A stretch of 64,000 nucleotides of DNA from Spongiactinospora sp. TRM90649 (GCF_029382225.1 NZ_JARLTC010000028.1:116197-180196), one strand, 5' to 3'; counted from the stretch's first letter, positions 33,806 through 42,540 are shown. Translations and numbers: made by a program. Notes: generated by a model not told the origin, from the sequence alone.

Positions 33806-34564
33806 ATGGAAGGTGCGGACCGGGTGCGCGAGATCATGAACGAGCTGCGCGCCAGCGACACGGTCTCGGTGGCCGGGCTGGCCGTGCGGCACGGCGTGTC
33901 GGAGATGACGATCCGCCGCGACCTCGACGAGCTGGCCCGCCAGGGCGTGGTCCGGCGGGTGCGCGGCGGGGCGATGAGCCTGCTGCTGCGCGGTGAGGAG
34001 CCGCCGTTCCAGGTGCGCGAACGCGAGGCCGTCGAGGCCAAGCGGCGCATCGCCGCCGAGGTCGCCGAGCTGATCGCCGACGGCGAGGCCGTCCTGCTCG
34101 ACGGCGGCACCACCGCGCTGGAGGTGGCCAGGGCGCTGCGCGAGCGGCGGGTGACCGTGCTGCCGCTGGCGCTGCAGGCGATCGCCGAGCTGGCCGGCGC
34201 GCCCCGGGTCGCGCTGGTGCTGCCCGGCGGCGAGGTGCGCCAGGGCGAGCTGAACCTGGCCGGGCCGCTCACCGAGCGGTCGATCTCCTCGCTGCGGTTC
34301 GACACCGCCGTCCTGGGCTGCTGCGGTCTTTCCGCCGAGCACGGGCTGACCTCCCACAACCTGCCGGAGGTCGCGGTCAAGCAGGCCGCCATCGCCGCCT
34401 CGCGGCGCGTGGTCGTCGCCGCCGACTCCGGCAAGTTCGGCCGCACCGCCTTCGGCGCGGTGTGCCCGCTGGACCGGCTCGACGTGGTGGTCACCGACGA
34501 CGGCGCCCCGGCCGCGCAGCTCGGCGCGCTGCGCGTGGCGGGCGTCACCGTGCGCGTCGTGTGA
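33806..34564 (+). CDS. DeoR/GlpR family transcriptional regulator
   Basis: This 252-residue regulator has the DeoR HTH (AGLAVRHGVSEMTIRRDLDE, with VRRVRGGA) followed by a DeoR C-terminal sensor domain. That domain has the ISOCOT-like blocks LLDGGTTALEVARAL and AADSGKFGRTAFGAVCPL; the ligand is usually a sugar phosphate. No sugar gene adjoins it, so the regulon is not obvious. It is convergent with the next gene. Confidence 0.88.
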   Translation: MEGADRVREIMNELRASDTVSVAGLAVRHGVSEMTIRRDLDELARQGVVRRVRGGAMSLLLRGEEPPFQVREREAVEAKRRIAAEVAELIADGEAVLLDGGTTALEVARALRERRVTVLPLALQAIAELAGAPRVALVLPGGEVRQGELNLAGPLTERSISSLRFDTAVLGCCGLSAEHGLTSHNLPEVAVKQAAIAASRRVVVAADSGKFGRTAFGAVCPLDRLDVVVTDDGAPAAQLGALRVAGVTVRVV

Positions 34565-34611
34565 GGGGCGGGCGCAAGGTCAGGTCGGGAAGTGCTCGTA
34601 GCCGGATCCTC

Positions 34612-35376
34612 TCAGATCGGCTCACCTTCGCCGTCGTCGCCCCCCTCGGGCGCGGGCGAGCCGGGTTCGGAGTCGCCCGGCGACGGGCTCGGCGTCGGCT
34701 CCCTGGGGACCGGGCTGACCGGCACCGGCGGCGGCGTGGGCACGAACATCGTCGGCGGCAGCGGGCGCGCCGGGTCGGCCTCCTCACCGGCCCTGCCGAA
34801 CACCAGCCAGACCACCAGGCTCAGCATCGCCAGCATCAGCGCCAGCACCGCGCCGGCGACCACGACCGATCTGCGGGTCTCCGTCGGCGGCGGCTTGGGC
34901 CTGGGCGGCGCGGGCACCGCGGGCACCCGGTCGGCGATCCAGTGCGGCACGAAGTCGGGGCCGTGCCGCTCCCCGATCAGCGTGCCGCCGACCAGCACCG
35001 GTTCCAGGAAGCGCTCGGCGCCCGGCCGTCCCGGCACGTAGGGCGTGGCCACCCACGGCGCCGGGCCCACGTCCATCGCCAGCACCGGCGGCGCGGACTC
35101 CAGCACCGCCGTGCGGCGCGCCGAGCGCCGCGCCACCCAGCCGCGCATCCCGCCCCGCTCGGGCACCGCCTCGCGGATCCCGGTGACGAACCGGTCGCGG
35201 GCCGCCGCGTCGAAGGCCGCGCCCCGGGTCAGCAACGCCACCGACACGGCCCGCCCGTCGGGCGCCTGGCCCAGGTAGACCAGCCCGGCCGGGCCGACTC
35301 GCAGGCGCGCCTGGATCACGAACGGCCCTAGGCTGGGCGGATCGCCGTATTGCAGCGGACTGGCCACACCAGTCAT
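34612..35376 (-). CDS. Degenerate kinase-like membrane protein
   Basis: The N-terminal half resembles the N-lobe of PknB-type Ser/Thr kinases (LGPFVIQARLRVGPAGLVYL), with a glycine-loop remnant, but the position of the beta-3 lysine reads VSVALL and no HRD or DFG motif follows. A single transmembrane helix (VVVAGAVLALMLAMLSLVVW) and a Pro-rich extracytoplasmic tail end the 254-residue protein. It is probably a pseudokinase or sensor with no catalysis. ATG 35376 is used. It is divergent from the moxR operon. Confidence 0.7.
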   Translation of the reverse strand: MTGVASPLQYGDPPSLGPFVIQARLRVGPAGLVYLGQAPDGRAVSVALLTRGAAFDAAARDRFVTGIREAVPERGGMRGWVARRSARRTAVLESAPPVLAMDVGPAPWVATPYVPGRPGAERFLEPVLVGGTLIGERHGPDFVPHWIADRVPAVPAPPRPKPPPTETRRSVVVAGAVLALMLAMLSLVVWLVFGRAGEEADPARPLPPTMFVPTPPPVPVSPVPREPTPSPSPGDSEPGSPAPEGGDDGEGEPI

Positions 35377-35467
35377 GAAAGCACACCGCCTCACGCACGT
35401 TCATCGCGTCGTTTGGTGGAATAACAACCGTCATGCAGATCCAGCGCCGCCCGCGAGCGAAAGGAGA

Positions 35468-35500
35468 GGCGCGCGCCGCCCTGCCCGCCCGGCGCGCGCC
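35468..35500 (+). repeat. Twin GGCGCGCGCC palindromes in the moxR leader
   Basis: The self-complementary decamer GGCGCGCGCC occurs at 35468-35477 and 35491-35500, 10 bp before the moxR start. The two can pair with each other around a 13-nt loop, a stem strong enough to affect translation initiation. Confidence 0.5.
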
Positions 35501-35509
35501 GAACAGCAG

Positions 35510-36514
35510 ATGACCGTCGCCGAAGAAGTACCCAGCGGCACCGACGCCGAGGTGCTGCGCCAGGCCCTCGCCGAGGTCAGACGCGTCATCGTCGGACAGG
35601 AGCACATGGTCGAACGGCTGCTCGTGGCGCTGCTGGCGCGCGGGCACTGCCTGCTGGAAGGCGTGCCGGGGGTCGCCAAGACCCTGGCGGCCTCCACCCT
35701 GGCCACGGTCGTGGGCGGCAGCTTCGCCCGCATCCAGTTCACCCCCGACCTGGTGCCCAGCGACATCGTCGGCACGCGCGTCTTCCACCCCTCCAGTGAG
35801 AGCTTCGACGTCGAGCTGGGCCCGGTGTTCGTGAACTTCCTGCTCGCCGACGAGATCAACCGCGCCCCGGCCAAGGTGCAGTCCGCGCTGCTGGAGGTGA
35901 TGGCCGAGCGGCAGGTGACGCTGGCCGGCGTCACGCATCCGCTGCCCCGCCCGTTCGTGGTGCTGGCCACCCAGAACCCGATCGAGTCCGAGGGCGTCTA
36001 CCCGCTGCCGGAGGTGCAGCGCGACCGGTTCCTGTTCCGGGTGCGGGTGGAGCACCCCGACGCCCGTGAGGAACTGGAGATCCTGCACCGGATGAGCGTG
36101 CGCCCGCCGGCGCCCGAGCCGGTGCTCGACCCCGCGCGGCTGTCGGCCCTGCAGGAGCTCGCCGAGAAGGTGTCGGTCCACCAGCTCGTCGCCGACTACG
36201 TGGTGCGGCTGGTGATGTCCACCCGCGCGCCCGCCGACTACGGCGTGCCGGAGCTGGCCGACTCCATCGAGATCGGGGTCAGTCCCCGGGCCACGCTCGG
36301 GCTGGTGTCGGCGGGGCGCGCCCTGGCGCTGCTGCGGGGCCGTGACTACCTGCTCCCCGACGACGTGCGCGACATCGCGATCGACGTGATGGGCCACCGG
36401 CTGATGCTGACCTTCGACGCGCTGGCCGACGGCGTCGACCCCGACGACGTGGTGCGGCAGATCCTCGCCGCGGTGCCCCCGCCCCTGGTCGTGTGGAACC
36501 AGGGGCAGCGATGA
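35510..36514 (+). CDS. moxR: MoxR family AAA+ ATPase
   Basis: This 334-residue AAA+ ATPase has Walker A GVPGVAKT, Walker B LLADEINRAPAKVQS, sensor 1 ATQNPIE and the arginine-finger block PEVQRDRFLF. It is the first gene of the conserved moxR-DUF58-VWA set, in which MoxR is thought to act as a chaperone assembling metal- or envelope-associated complexes. ATG 35510 begins the homology. Confidence 0.92.
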   Translation: MTVAEEVPSGTDAEVLRQALAEVRRVIVGQEHMVERLLVALLARGHCLLEGVPGVAKTLAASTLATVVGGSFARIQFTPDLVPSDIVGTRVFHPSSESFDVELGPVFVNFLLADEINRAPAKVQSALLEVMAERQVTLAGVTHPLPRPFVVLATQNPIESEGVYPLPEVQRDRFLFRVRVEHPDAREELEILHRMSVRPPAPEPVLDPARLSALQELAEKVSVHQLVADYVVRLVMSTRAPADYGVPELADSIEIGVSPRATLGLVSAGRALALLRGRDYLLPDDVRDIAIDVMGHRLMLTFDALADGVDPDDVVRQILAAVPPPLVVWNQGQR

Positions 36515-36530
36515 GCGGCGGCCGGGTCTC

Positions 36531-37469
36531 GTGAAGGCCGCCGAGCAGGCGCTGCGGCGGCTGGAGCTGACCATCGTGCGGCGCCTGGACGGCATGCTGC
36601 ACGGCTCGCACCAGGGCCTGCTGCCCGGCCCCGGCAGCGAGACCGGCGACAGCCGCGTCTACGTCCCCGGCGAGGACGACGTGCGGCGGATGGACTGGGC
36701 GGTCACCGCCCGGACCACGGTCCCGCACGTGCGGGACCTGATCGCCGATCGCGAGCTGGAGACCTGGGCGCTGGCCGATCTGTCGCCGAGCATGGACTTC
36801 GGCACCGCGGCGATGGAGAAACGCGACCTGGTGGTCGCCGCCATCGGCGCGGTGGGGTTTCTGGCCGGGCGCATCGGCGATCGGTTCGGCGCGTACGTAC
36901 TGCACGAGCGGCACGTGCACCGGCTGCCCGCCCGCGCCGGCCGTCCGGCCCTGTACGGCCTGCTGCACTCGCTGACGGACGCGCCCAGGGCGGCGCCGGT
37001 GGACGATCCGGCCACGCTGGCGGAGGGGATCGAGGTGCTGGCCTCGGCGCGGCGGCGGCGCGGCATGCGGGTGGTGGTGTCGGACTTCCTGGACCAGGCG
37101 CCGGTGACCGACCCGGCGGCCGAACGCCCGTGGGAGCGGCCCATGCGGCGCCTGGCCGCGCGCCACCAGGTGCTGGCCGTCGAGCTGATCGATCCGCGCG
37201 AGCTGGACCTGCCCGAGGTGGGCGTGATGACCTTCACCGACCCCGAGACCGGCCGCACGGCGGAGGTCCACCTGACCGCCAAGGTGCGCCGGGCCTACGC
37301 CGAGGCCGCCGCCGCGCAGCGCCGGGCGACGGCCGTCGCGCTGCGCCGCTGCGGGGTGGCGCACCTGGTGCTGCGCACCGACCGCGACTGGGTGTTCGAC
37401 GTGGCCCAGTTCGTGCTGCGGCAGCGTCGCATGGCCCATCTGGCGCACCGCCCGGGGGCGGGCAGGTGA
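36531..37469 (+). CDS. DUF58 domain-containing protein
   Basis: This 312-residue protein contains the DUF58 signature block DSRVYVPGEDDVRRMDWAVT followed by a von Willebrand-like fold (WALADLSPSMDFG, with a DxSxS-like site). It lies 16 bp after moxR and is followed by the VWA gene. GTG 36531 is used. It is the presumed substrate or partner of the MoxR ATPase; no membrane segment is visible. Confidence 0.88.
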   Translation: MKAAEQALRRLELTIVRRLDGMLHGSHQGLLPGPGSETGDSRVYVPGEDDVRRMDWAVTARTTVPHVRDLIADRELETWALADLSPSMDFGTAAMEKRDLVVAAIGAVGFLAGRIGDRFGAYVLHERHVHRLPARAGRPALYGLLHSLTDAPRAAPVDDPATLAEGIEVLASARRRRGMRVVVSDFLDQAPVTDPAAERPWERPMRRLAARHQVLAVELIDPRELDLPEVGVMTFTDPETGRTAEVHLTAKVRRAYAEAAAAQRRATAVALRRCGVAHLVLRTDRDWVFDVAQFVLRQRRMAHLAHRPGAGR

Positions 37470-37523
37470 GCAGGCACACCGGATACGCCGGGGAAGCCGG
37501 GAAAGATCGTAGGGTGGAGTGAG

Positions 37524-38471
37524 ATGACGTTCCTATCGCCCGGCTGGCTGTGGCTGTTCACCCTGCTGGTACTGCTGGCCGGCGGCTACGTGGCGGCCCA
37601 GTTCGCCCGCCGCCGCTACGCGGTTCGCTTCACCAACCTGCCGCTGCTGTCGCTGGTCTCGCCGCGCGCGCCCGGCTGGCGCAGGCACCTGGCGCCCGGG
37701 CTGTTCCTGCTGATGATGGCGCTGATGGTGGTGGCCGTGGCCCGGCCCGCCGACTCCGTGCGGGTGCCGCGCGACCGGGCGACCATCATCATCGCGCTGG
37801 ACATCTCGCTGTCGATGGAGGCCGACGACGTCTCCCCCGACCGGATCAGCGCGGCCAAGGAGGCGGCCCAGCGGTTCGTGCGCGACCTGCCCGAGCGGTT
37901 CAACGTTGGCCTGGTGTCCTTCGCCCGCTCGGCGGCGGTGGCGATCTCGCCCACCACCGACCACCTGGCGGTGATCACCGCCATCGGGAACCTGACCACC
38001 AGGGCGGGCACCGCCATCGGTGAGGCGGTGTTCAACTCGCTGGACTCGGTGCGCTCCTTCGACCAGCGGGCGGTGACCGATCCGCCGCCGGCGGCGGTCG
38101 TGCTGCTGTCCGACGGCGACAACACCTCGGGCCGCTCGGTGAACGAGGCCGTCGAGGCCGCCCTGCAGTCGCGGGTGCCGGTCTCCACGATCGCCTACGG
38201 CACGCAGGAGGGCACCGTGGTCATCGACGGGCGGGCGGTGAACGTGCCCGTCAACAAGGCCACCCTGCAGACGCTGTCGGAGGGCACCGGCGGGCGGGCC
38301 TACTCGGCCGAGTCGGGGACCGAGCTGCGCGAGGTGTACGAGCAGATCGGCACCTCGCTGGGCTACAAGGAGGTCCACCAGGAGATCGGCCAGTGGTTCG
38401 TGGTGGCGGCGCTGCTGACCGGGCTGCTGGTCGCGGCGTCCTCGCTGCTGCTCGGCTCGCGCCTGCCCTGA
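37524..38471 (+). CDS. VWA domain membrane protein (BatA-like)
   Basis: This 315-residue protein has an N-terminal helix (WLWLFTLLVLLAGGYVAAQF), a second helix (LFLLMMALMVVAVA), a VWA domain with a complete MIDAS (DISLSMEADD, TTRAGTAIG, LSDGDN) and a C-terminal helix. This is the aerotolerance-type BatA layout. The VWA domain likely faces outward and binds metal-dependent ligands. It completes the moxR operon. Confidence 0.88.
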   Translation: MTFLSPGWLWLFTLLVLLAGGYVAAQFARRRYAVRFTNLPLLSLVSPRAPGWRRHLAPGLFLLMMALMVVAVARPADSVRVPRDRATIIIALDISLSMEADDVSPDRISAAKEAAQRFVRDLPERFNVGLVSFARSAAVAISPTTDHLAVITAIGNLTTRAGTAIGEAVFNSLDSVRSFDQRAVTDPPPAAVVLLSDGDNTSGRSVNEAVEAALQSRVPVSTIAYGTQEGTVVIDGRAVNVPVNKATLQTLSEGTGGRAYSAESGTELREVYEQIGTSLGYKEVHQEIGQWFVVAALLTGLLVAASSLLLGSRLP

Positions 38472-38535
38472 GCCCCCCGTCGCGGGCGCGGCGGCGGGCG
38501 TGGGGGGTGTCCGGAACTTGGTAACGTCGGTGCCC

Positions 38536-39132
38536 GTGGCGCACTACTTCCAGGAGCGTCCGCAGGCCGCCGGCCGTCCGGGCGTCGTGACGCTCGTCCT
38601 GCCCGATCTTCACCTGCGGCTGCGGACCGACAGCGGGATGTTCTCCCCCGACCGGATCGACCCGGGCACCCGGGTGCTGCTGGAGTCGGTGCCGCCGCCG
38701 CCCGCCACCGGCGACCTGCTCGACCTGGGCTGCGGTTACGGCCCGATCGCGCTGACCATGGCCTCGCGCGCCCCGGAGGCGACCGTATGGGCCGTCGACG
38801 TGAACCGCAGGGCGCTCGACCTGTGCGCGGAGAACGCCACGGCCGCCGGCCTTTACAAAGTAAGGACGGCGCACGCCGACGAGATGCCCGCCGACGTGCG
38901 TTTCTCCGCCATCTGGTCCAACCCGGCCATCCGCATCGGCAAGACCGCCCTGCACGACATGCTCACCCGCTGGCTCGACCGGCTCGCCCCCGGCGGCGCC
39001 GCGTACCTGGTGGTGCAGAAGCATCTCGGCTCCGACTCCCTGCAGCGCTGGCTGCGGGATGAGGGCCGCCCCACCGCCCGCGTGGCGTCCCGCTCCTCGT
39101 ACCGGATCCTGAAAGTGGAGGCGAAAGGGTGA
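38536..39132 (+). CDS. RsmC-like class I SAM methyltransferase
   Basis: This 198-residue enzyme of the RsmC/RlmG type probably methylates guanine N2 in rRNA. SAM motif I is LLDLGCGYGPIAL, the acidic strand is VWAVDVNRRAL and the target-base motif is IWSNPAIRIGK (NPPF-like, with Ala for the second Pro). GTG 38536 has a -10-like TAACGT 8 nt upstream, so it may be leaderless. The stretch Gly-Leu-Tyr-Lys-Val-Arg is encoded by copy 4 of the CTTTACAAAGTAAG element with codons CTT, AAA, GTA and AGG that are rare here. It overlaps the TrmH gene by 4 bp. Confidence 0.87.
   Translation: MAHYFQERPQAAGRPGVVTLVLPDLHLRLRTDSGMFSPDRIDPGTRVLLESVPPPPATGDLLDLGCGYGPIALTMASRAPEATVWAVDVNRRALDLCAENATAAGLYKVRTAHADEMPADVRFSAIWSNPAIRIGKTALHDMLTRWLDRLAPGGAAYLVVQKHLGSDSLQRWLRDEGRPTARVASRSSYRILKVEAKG
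38851..38864. repeat. CTTTACAAAGTAAG element, copy 4 (inside a gene)
   Basis: This exact 14-bp copy, followed by G instead of T, lies within the RsmC-like methyltransferase gene. It reads Leu-Tyr-Lys-Val-Arg in frame and does not lengthen the protein relative to the usual family pattern (Gly-Leu-x-Asn-Val-Arg), so it looks like sequence conversion or selection rather than insertion. Confidence 0.85.
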
Positions 39133-39701
39133 ACGACCGGCCCGGCACCACCCGCAGGCAGCTGCGCCAGACCGACGTCAAACGGCTCAACCGCACCTGG
39201 CGGCGCTCCACCGAGGGGCGCCTGGCACTGATCCTGGAATCGGTGACCAGCCCGTTCAACATCGGCACCATCTTCCGCACCGCCGCCGCGTTCGGCGTCG
39301 AACAGGTCTGGCTGGCCGGCAACGCCACCCCGCCGACCAACCCCAAGGCGCAGAAGACCGCGCTGGGCACCGACCGGCTGGTGCCGTGGAAGGACCCGGT
39401 GCCGGGCGTCACGGCCGTCCAGGCGGCCCGTGACGACGGTTTCACCGTGGTCGCCGTCGAGCTGACCGACGACGCCGTGCCGCTGCACCTGGCGCCGCTC
39501 ACCGGCGACGTGTGCCTGGTGCTGGGCAGCGAGGACCACGGCTGCTCCCCCGCCCTGCTGGAGGCTGCCGACGCCGTCTGCTACATCCCGCAGGTCGGCC
39601 GGGTCGGGTCCTTCAACGTCGGCATCGCCGCCGCGATCGTGCTGGCCGAGGCCCGCCGCCGCGAATGGGCCGCCGCGCCGGAGCCCCGCGAGGGCGCCTG
39701 A
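39129..39701 (+). CDS. TrmH/SpoU family RNA methyltransferase
   Basis: This 190-residue SPOUT methyltransferase carries motif 1 ESVTSPFNIGTIFRTAAAFG, motif 2 LVLGSEDHG and motif 3 IPQVGRVGSFNVGIAAAIVL, the trefoil-knot SAM site. It probably makes 2'-O-methylribose in tRNA or rRNA. GTG 39129 overlaps the stop of the RsmC-like gene, so the two RNA methyltransferases are coupled. Confidence 0.9.
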   Translation: MNDRPGTTRRQLRQTDVKRLNRTWRRSTEGRLALILESVTSPFNIGTIFRTAAAFGVEQVWLAGNATPPTNPKAQKTALGTDRLVPWKDPVPGVTAVQAARDDGFTVVAVELTDDAVPLHLAPLTGDVCLVLGSEDHGCSPALLEAADAVCYIPQVGRVGSFNVGIAAAIVLAEARRREWAAAPEPREGA

Positions 39702-39761
39702 GCCCCGATGTTCACCTCGGCGGACTGACGCGAGCGGTTCACAACGGGCATACTCCTGCAC

Positions 39762-40562
39762 GTGCAGCGACGATTCCCCTTTCTCGACCATCCAGGACCG
39801 CTCGCCTTCGCCCACCGCGGCGGGGCCCGTGAAGGCCGGGAGAACACCGTCGCCGCGTTCGGCCGCGCGATCGAGCTGGGTTACACCTACCTGGAGACCG
39901 ACGTCCACGCCACCTCCGACGGCGTCCTGCTGGCCTTCCACGACCACACCCTGGACCGCGTGACCGACCGGCGCGGGCGGGTCGCCGAACTGCCCTACCG
40001 GCTGGTCCGCCAGGCCAGGGTGGGCGGCGTGGACGAGATCCCGCTGCTGGAGGAACTGCTGGGCGGCTGGCCCCAGGCCCGGTTCAACATCGACGTCAAG
40101 GAGGCCGGGGCGATCGGCCCGCTGGCCGAGGCGGTGCGCCGCACCGGCGCCTACGACCGCGTCTGCCTGACCTCATTCTCCGACGAGCGGCTGAGCAGGG
40201 CCCGCGCCGCGATGGGCCGCGAGGTCTGCTCGGCGCTCGGCCCGCGCGATGTGGCCGCGCTGCGCGCCGCCGCCGCCACCTCCGGGTACGGCAGGCTGCT
40301 GACCCGCCTGGCCCGCTCGGGGGTGCCCTGCGCGCAGGTCCCGGTGGGCTTTCGCGGGCTGCGCGTCACCACCAGGGCGCTGGTCCGCACCGCCCACGCC
40401 CTGGGCATGCAGGTGCACGTGTGGACCATCAACGACCCCGCCCGCATGGAACAACTGCTCGACCTCGGCGTGGACGGCATCATGACCGACGACATCACCG
40501 GCCTGCGGCGGGTGCTGCGCGAACGCGGCATGTGGCACCCGCGCACGCCCGGGCCGTCCTGA
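39762..40562 (+). CDS. Glycerophosphodiester phosphodiesterase
   Basis: This 266-residue GDPD domain has the catalytic HRG (AFAHRGGAREGRENT), metal-binding Glu-Asp in YLETDVHATSDG and His in FHDHTLDRVTD, and ends with WTINDPARMEQLLDLGVDGI. There is no clear signal peptide, so it is cytosolic. It hydrolyses glycerophosphodiesters from phospholipid turnover. GTG 39762 starts the homology. Confidence 0.9.
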   Translation: MQRRFPFLDHPGPLAFAHRGGAREGRENTVAAFGRAIELGYTYLETDVHATSDGVLLAFHDHTLDRVTDRRGRVAELPYRLVRQARVGGVDEIPLLEELLGGWPQARFNIDVKEAGAIGPLAEAVRRTGAYDRVCLTSFSDERLSRARAAMGREVCSALGPRDVAALRAAAATSGYGRLLTRLARSGVPCAQVPVGFRGLRVTTRALVRTAHALGMQVHVWTINDPARMEQLLDLGVDGIMTDDITGLRRVLRERGMWHPRTPGPS

Positions 40563-40615
40563 CCCGCCGTCCCCCAAGTCCCCCTCCCCGACCCCCACGA
40601 CGCCCAGGAGCGACC

Positions 40616-41971
40616 ATGACGGCCCCCGCCGCACTCGACGACACCCCGGCCGCGCGCAAGCGCGAGCAACGCGGCTGGTACTGGTACGACTGGGCGAACT
40701 CCGCGTTCCCCACCACGGTCATGACCGTCTTCCTCGGCCCCTACCTGACGACCGCGGCCGAGACCGCCGCCGCCGGGCGCGCCTACGTGGACGTGCTGGG
40801 CCTGGACGTGCGGCCGAGCGCCTACTACAGCTTCGTCGTCGGCGTGGCAGCAGTCGTGCAGATCATCGTGATGCCCGTCGCGGGCGCGCTGGCCGACCAC
40901 ACCGGGCGCAAGCGCGAGCTGATGACGCTGTTCGCCTACCTGGGGGCGGGGGCGACGCTGTGCTTCTGGTTCGTCACCGGCGGCGCGTACCTGCTGGGCG
41001 GCCTGCTGTTCGTGGTGGGCAACGTCGGGTTCGCCGCGGCCTTCGTGATCTACAACTCGTTCCTGCCGGAGATCTCCACCCCCGCCGACCGCGACCGGGT
41101 CTCCGCGCGCGGCTGGGGGTTCGGCTACCTCGGCGGCGGCCTGCTGCTGGCGATCAACCTGGCGCTGTTCCTGCAGGCCGACGCGCTCGGCCTGGAATCG
41201 GCCACCGCCGCCAGGATCGCGCTGGCGTCGGCCGGGCTGTGGTGGGGCGGGTTCACGATCATCCCGCTGCTGCGGCTGCGCAACCGCCGGGCCCTGGCCC
41301 GCGGCTCGGAGACCGCCGGGCAGGCCGTCGGGCGCAGCTTCCGCCAGCTCGGCCGCACCATCAGGGACCTGCGCCGCTACCCGCTGACCCTGGCGTTCCT
41401 GGTCGCCTACCTGATCTACAACGACGGCGTGCAGACGGTCATCGCGTTCTCGGCGACCTACGCCGACCAGGAGCTGAAACTGCCTCAGGAGGTCAGGATC
41501 GGCGCGATCCTGATGGTGCAGTTCGTGGCGTTCGGCGGGGCGCTGCTGCTGGGCCGGATGGCCAGGTCCTTCGGCACCAAGCGGGTGGTGCTGGGCGCGC
41601 TGGTCGCCTGGACCGCGGTGGTCGCGGTCGCCTACTTCCTGCCGCAGGGCGCGGCGCTGCCGTTCTTCGCCCTCGGGGCCGCCATCGCCATCGTCATGGG
41701 CGGCACACAGGCCCTGTCGCGGTCGATGTTCTCCCACGTCATCCCGGCCGGCAAGGAGGCGGAGTACTACAGCCTGTACGAGATCAGCGACAAGGGCTCG
41801 ACCTTCCTCGGGTCGTTCACGCTGGGCCTGGCCCTGCAGTACACCGGCAGCTACCGCCTGGGGATCATGTCACTGATGATCTTCTTCGTGGTCGGGTTCG
41901 TGCTGCTGGCCCTGGTCAACCTGCCCAAGGCGATCCGCGCGGCGGGCAACGAGGTGCCCGAACGGATCTAG
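40616..41971 (+). CDS. MFS transporter (Atg22/UMF1-like)
   Basis: This 451-residue membrane protein starts with WYWYDWANSAFPTTVMTVFL, the DWANS block that defines the UMF1/Atg22-like MFS branch. The MFS loop ALADHTGRKRELMTLFAYLG and GGTQALSRSMFSHVIP follow. It has 11-12 hydrophobic segments. ATG 40616 follows CAGGAG. The substrate is unknown; yeast relatives export amino acids from the vacuole. Confidence 0.88.
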   Translation: MTAPAALDDTPAARKREQRGWYWYDWANSAFPTTVMTVFLGPYLTTAAETAAAGRAYVDVLGLDVRPSAYYSFVVGVAAVVQIIVMPVAGALADHTGRKRELMTLFAYLGAGATLCFWFVTGGAYLLGGLLFVVGNVGFAAAFVIYNSFLPEISTPADRDRVSARGWGFGYLGGGLLLAINLALFLQADALGLESATAARIALASAGLWWGGFTIIPLLRLRNRRALARGSETAGQAVGRSFRQLGRTIRDLRRYPLTLAFLVAYLIYNDGVQTVIAFSATYADQELKLPQEVRIGAILMVQFVAFGGALLLGRMARSFGTKRVVLGALVAWTAVVAVAYFLPQGAALPFFALGAAIAIVMGGTQALSRSMFSHVIPAGKEAEYYSLYEISDKGSTFLGSFTLGLALQYTGSYRLGIMSLMIFFVVGFVLLALVNLPKAIRAAGNEVPERI

Positions 41972-42073
41972 TGCGGGCCTGGTACGGCTCCAGTACGGGG
42001 CGCCCCGATCCGCCGCCCACGCAAGGCGGGGAGTTCTGGCGACAAAAAGCGCGATTGGATCACCCCGCGGATG

Positions 42074-42099
42074 GGAATCCATCCACGGTATCAAGCGTT
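42074..42099 (+). promoter_or_regulatory. SigR-type promoter of rbpA
   Basis: GGAAT (42074-42078), an 18-bp spacer, then GTT (42097-42099) matches the SigR/SigH consensus GGAAT-N18-GTT for thiol-oxidative stress. rbpA is a known SigR target in Streptomyces. The leader is about 50 nt with a strong AGGAGG ribosome site at 42138-42143. Confidence 0.8.
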
Positions 42100-42154
42100 G
42101 TACGCCAGTGGGAGACAGACCCCTCAAGACGGGGCCCTCAGGAGGCATTGAAAC

Positions 42155-42499
42155 ATGGGCGAGCGTGCGCTTCGCGGTACCCGACTCGGCGCGACGAGCT
42201 ACGAGAACGACCGCAACACCGACCTGGCTCCACGCCAGGAGGTGTCCTACACCTGCCCGAAGGGCCATCATTTCGACGTGCCGCTCGCCGCGGAGGCAGA
42301 GATCCCCGCGACGTGGGAGTGCCGTAGCTGCGGTGCGGTGGCGGTGCGCGTCGACGGAGAGCTTCCCCAGGCCAAGAAGATGAAGCCGCCACGTACCCAT
42401 TGGGACATGCTCCTGGAGCGGCGCACCATCGAGGACCTGGAGGAGGTGCTCAACGAGCGCCTGGCGATCCTGCGCGCCCAGCGCCGCAAGAGCGCCTAG
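42155..42499 (+). CDS. rbpA: RNA polymerase-binding protein RbpA
   Basis: This 114-residue actinobacterial transcription factor binds RNA polymerase and group 1/2 sigma factors and stabilises open complexes. It has the disordered N-terminus GATSYENDRN, zinc-type core domain cysteines in YTCPKGHHF and WECRSCGA, the basic linker KKMKPPRTHWDMLLERR and the sigma-interacting helix IEDLEEVLNERLAIL. ATG 42155 follows AGGAGG. A SigR-type promoter lies upstream and a very strong terminator downstream. Confidence 0.97.
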   Translation: MGERALRGTRLGATSYENDRNTDLAPRQEVSYTCPKGHHFDVPLAAEAEIPATWECRSCGAVAVRVDGELPQAKKMKPPRTHWDMLLERRTIEDLEEVLNERLAILRAQRRKSA

Positions 42500-42540
42500 C
42501 CGCGCCGCGCGCGCCTGCCCGAAGGGCCCGGACCAACGAT

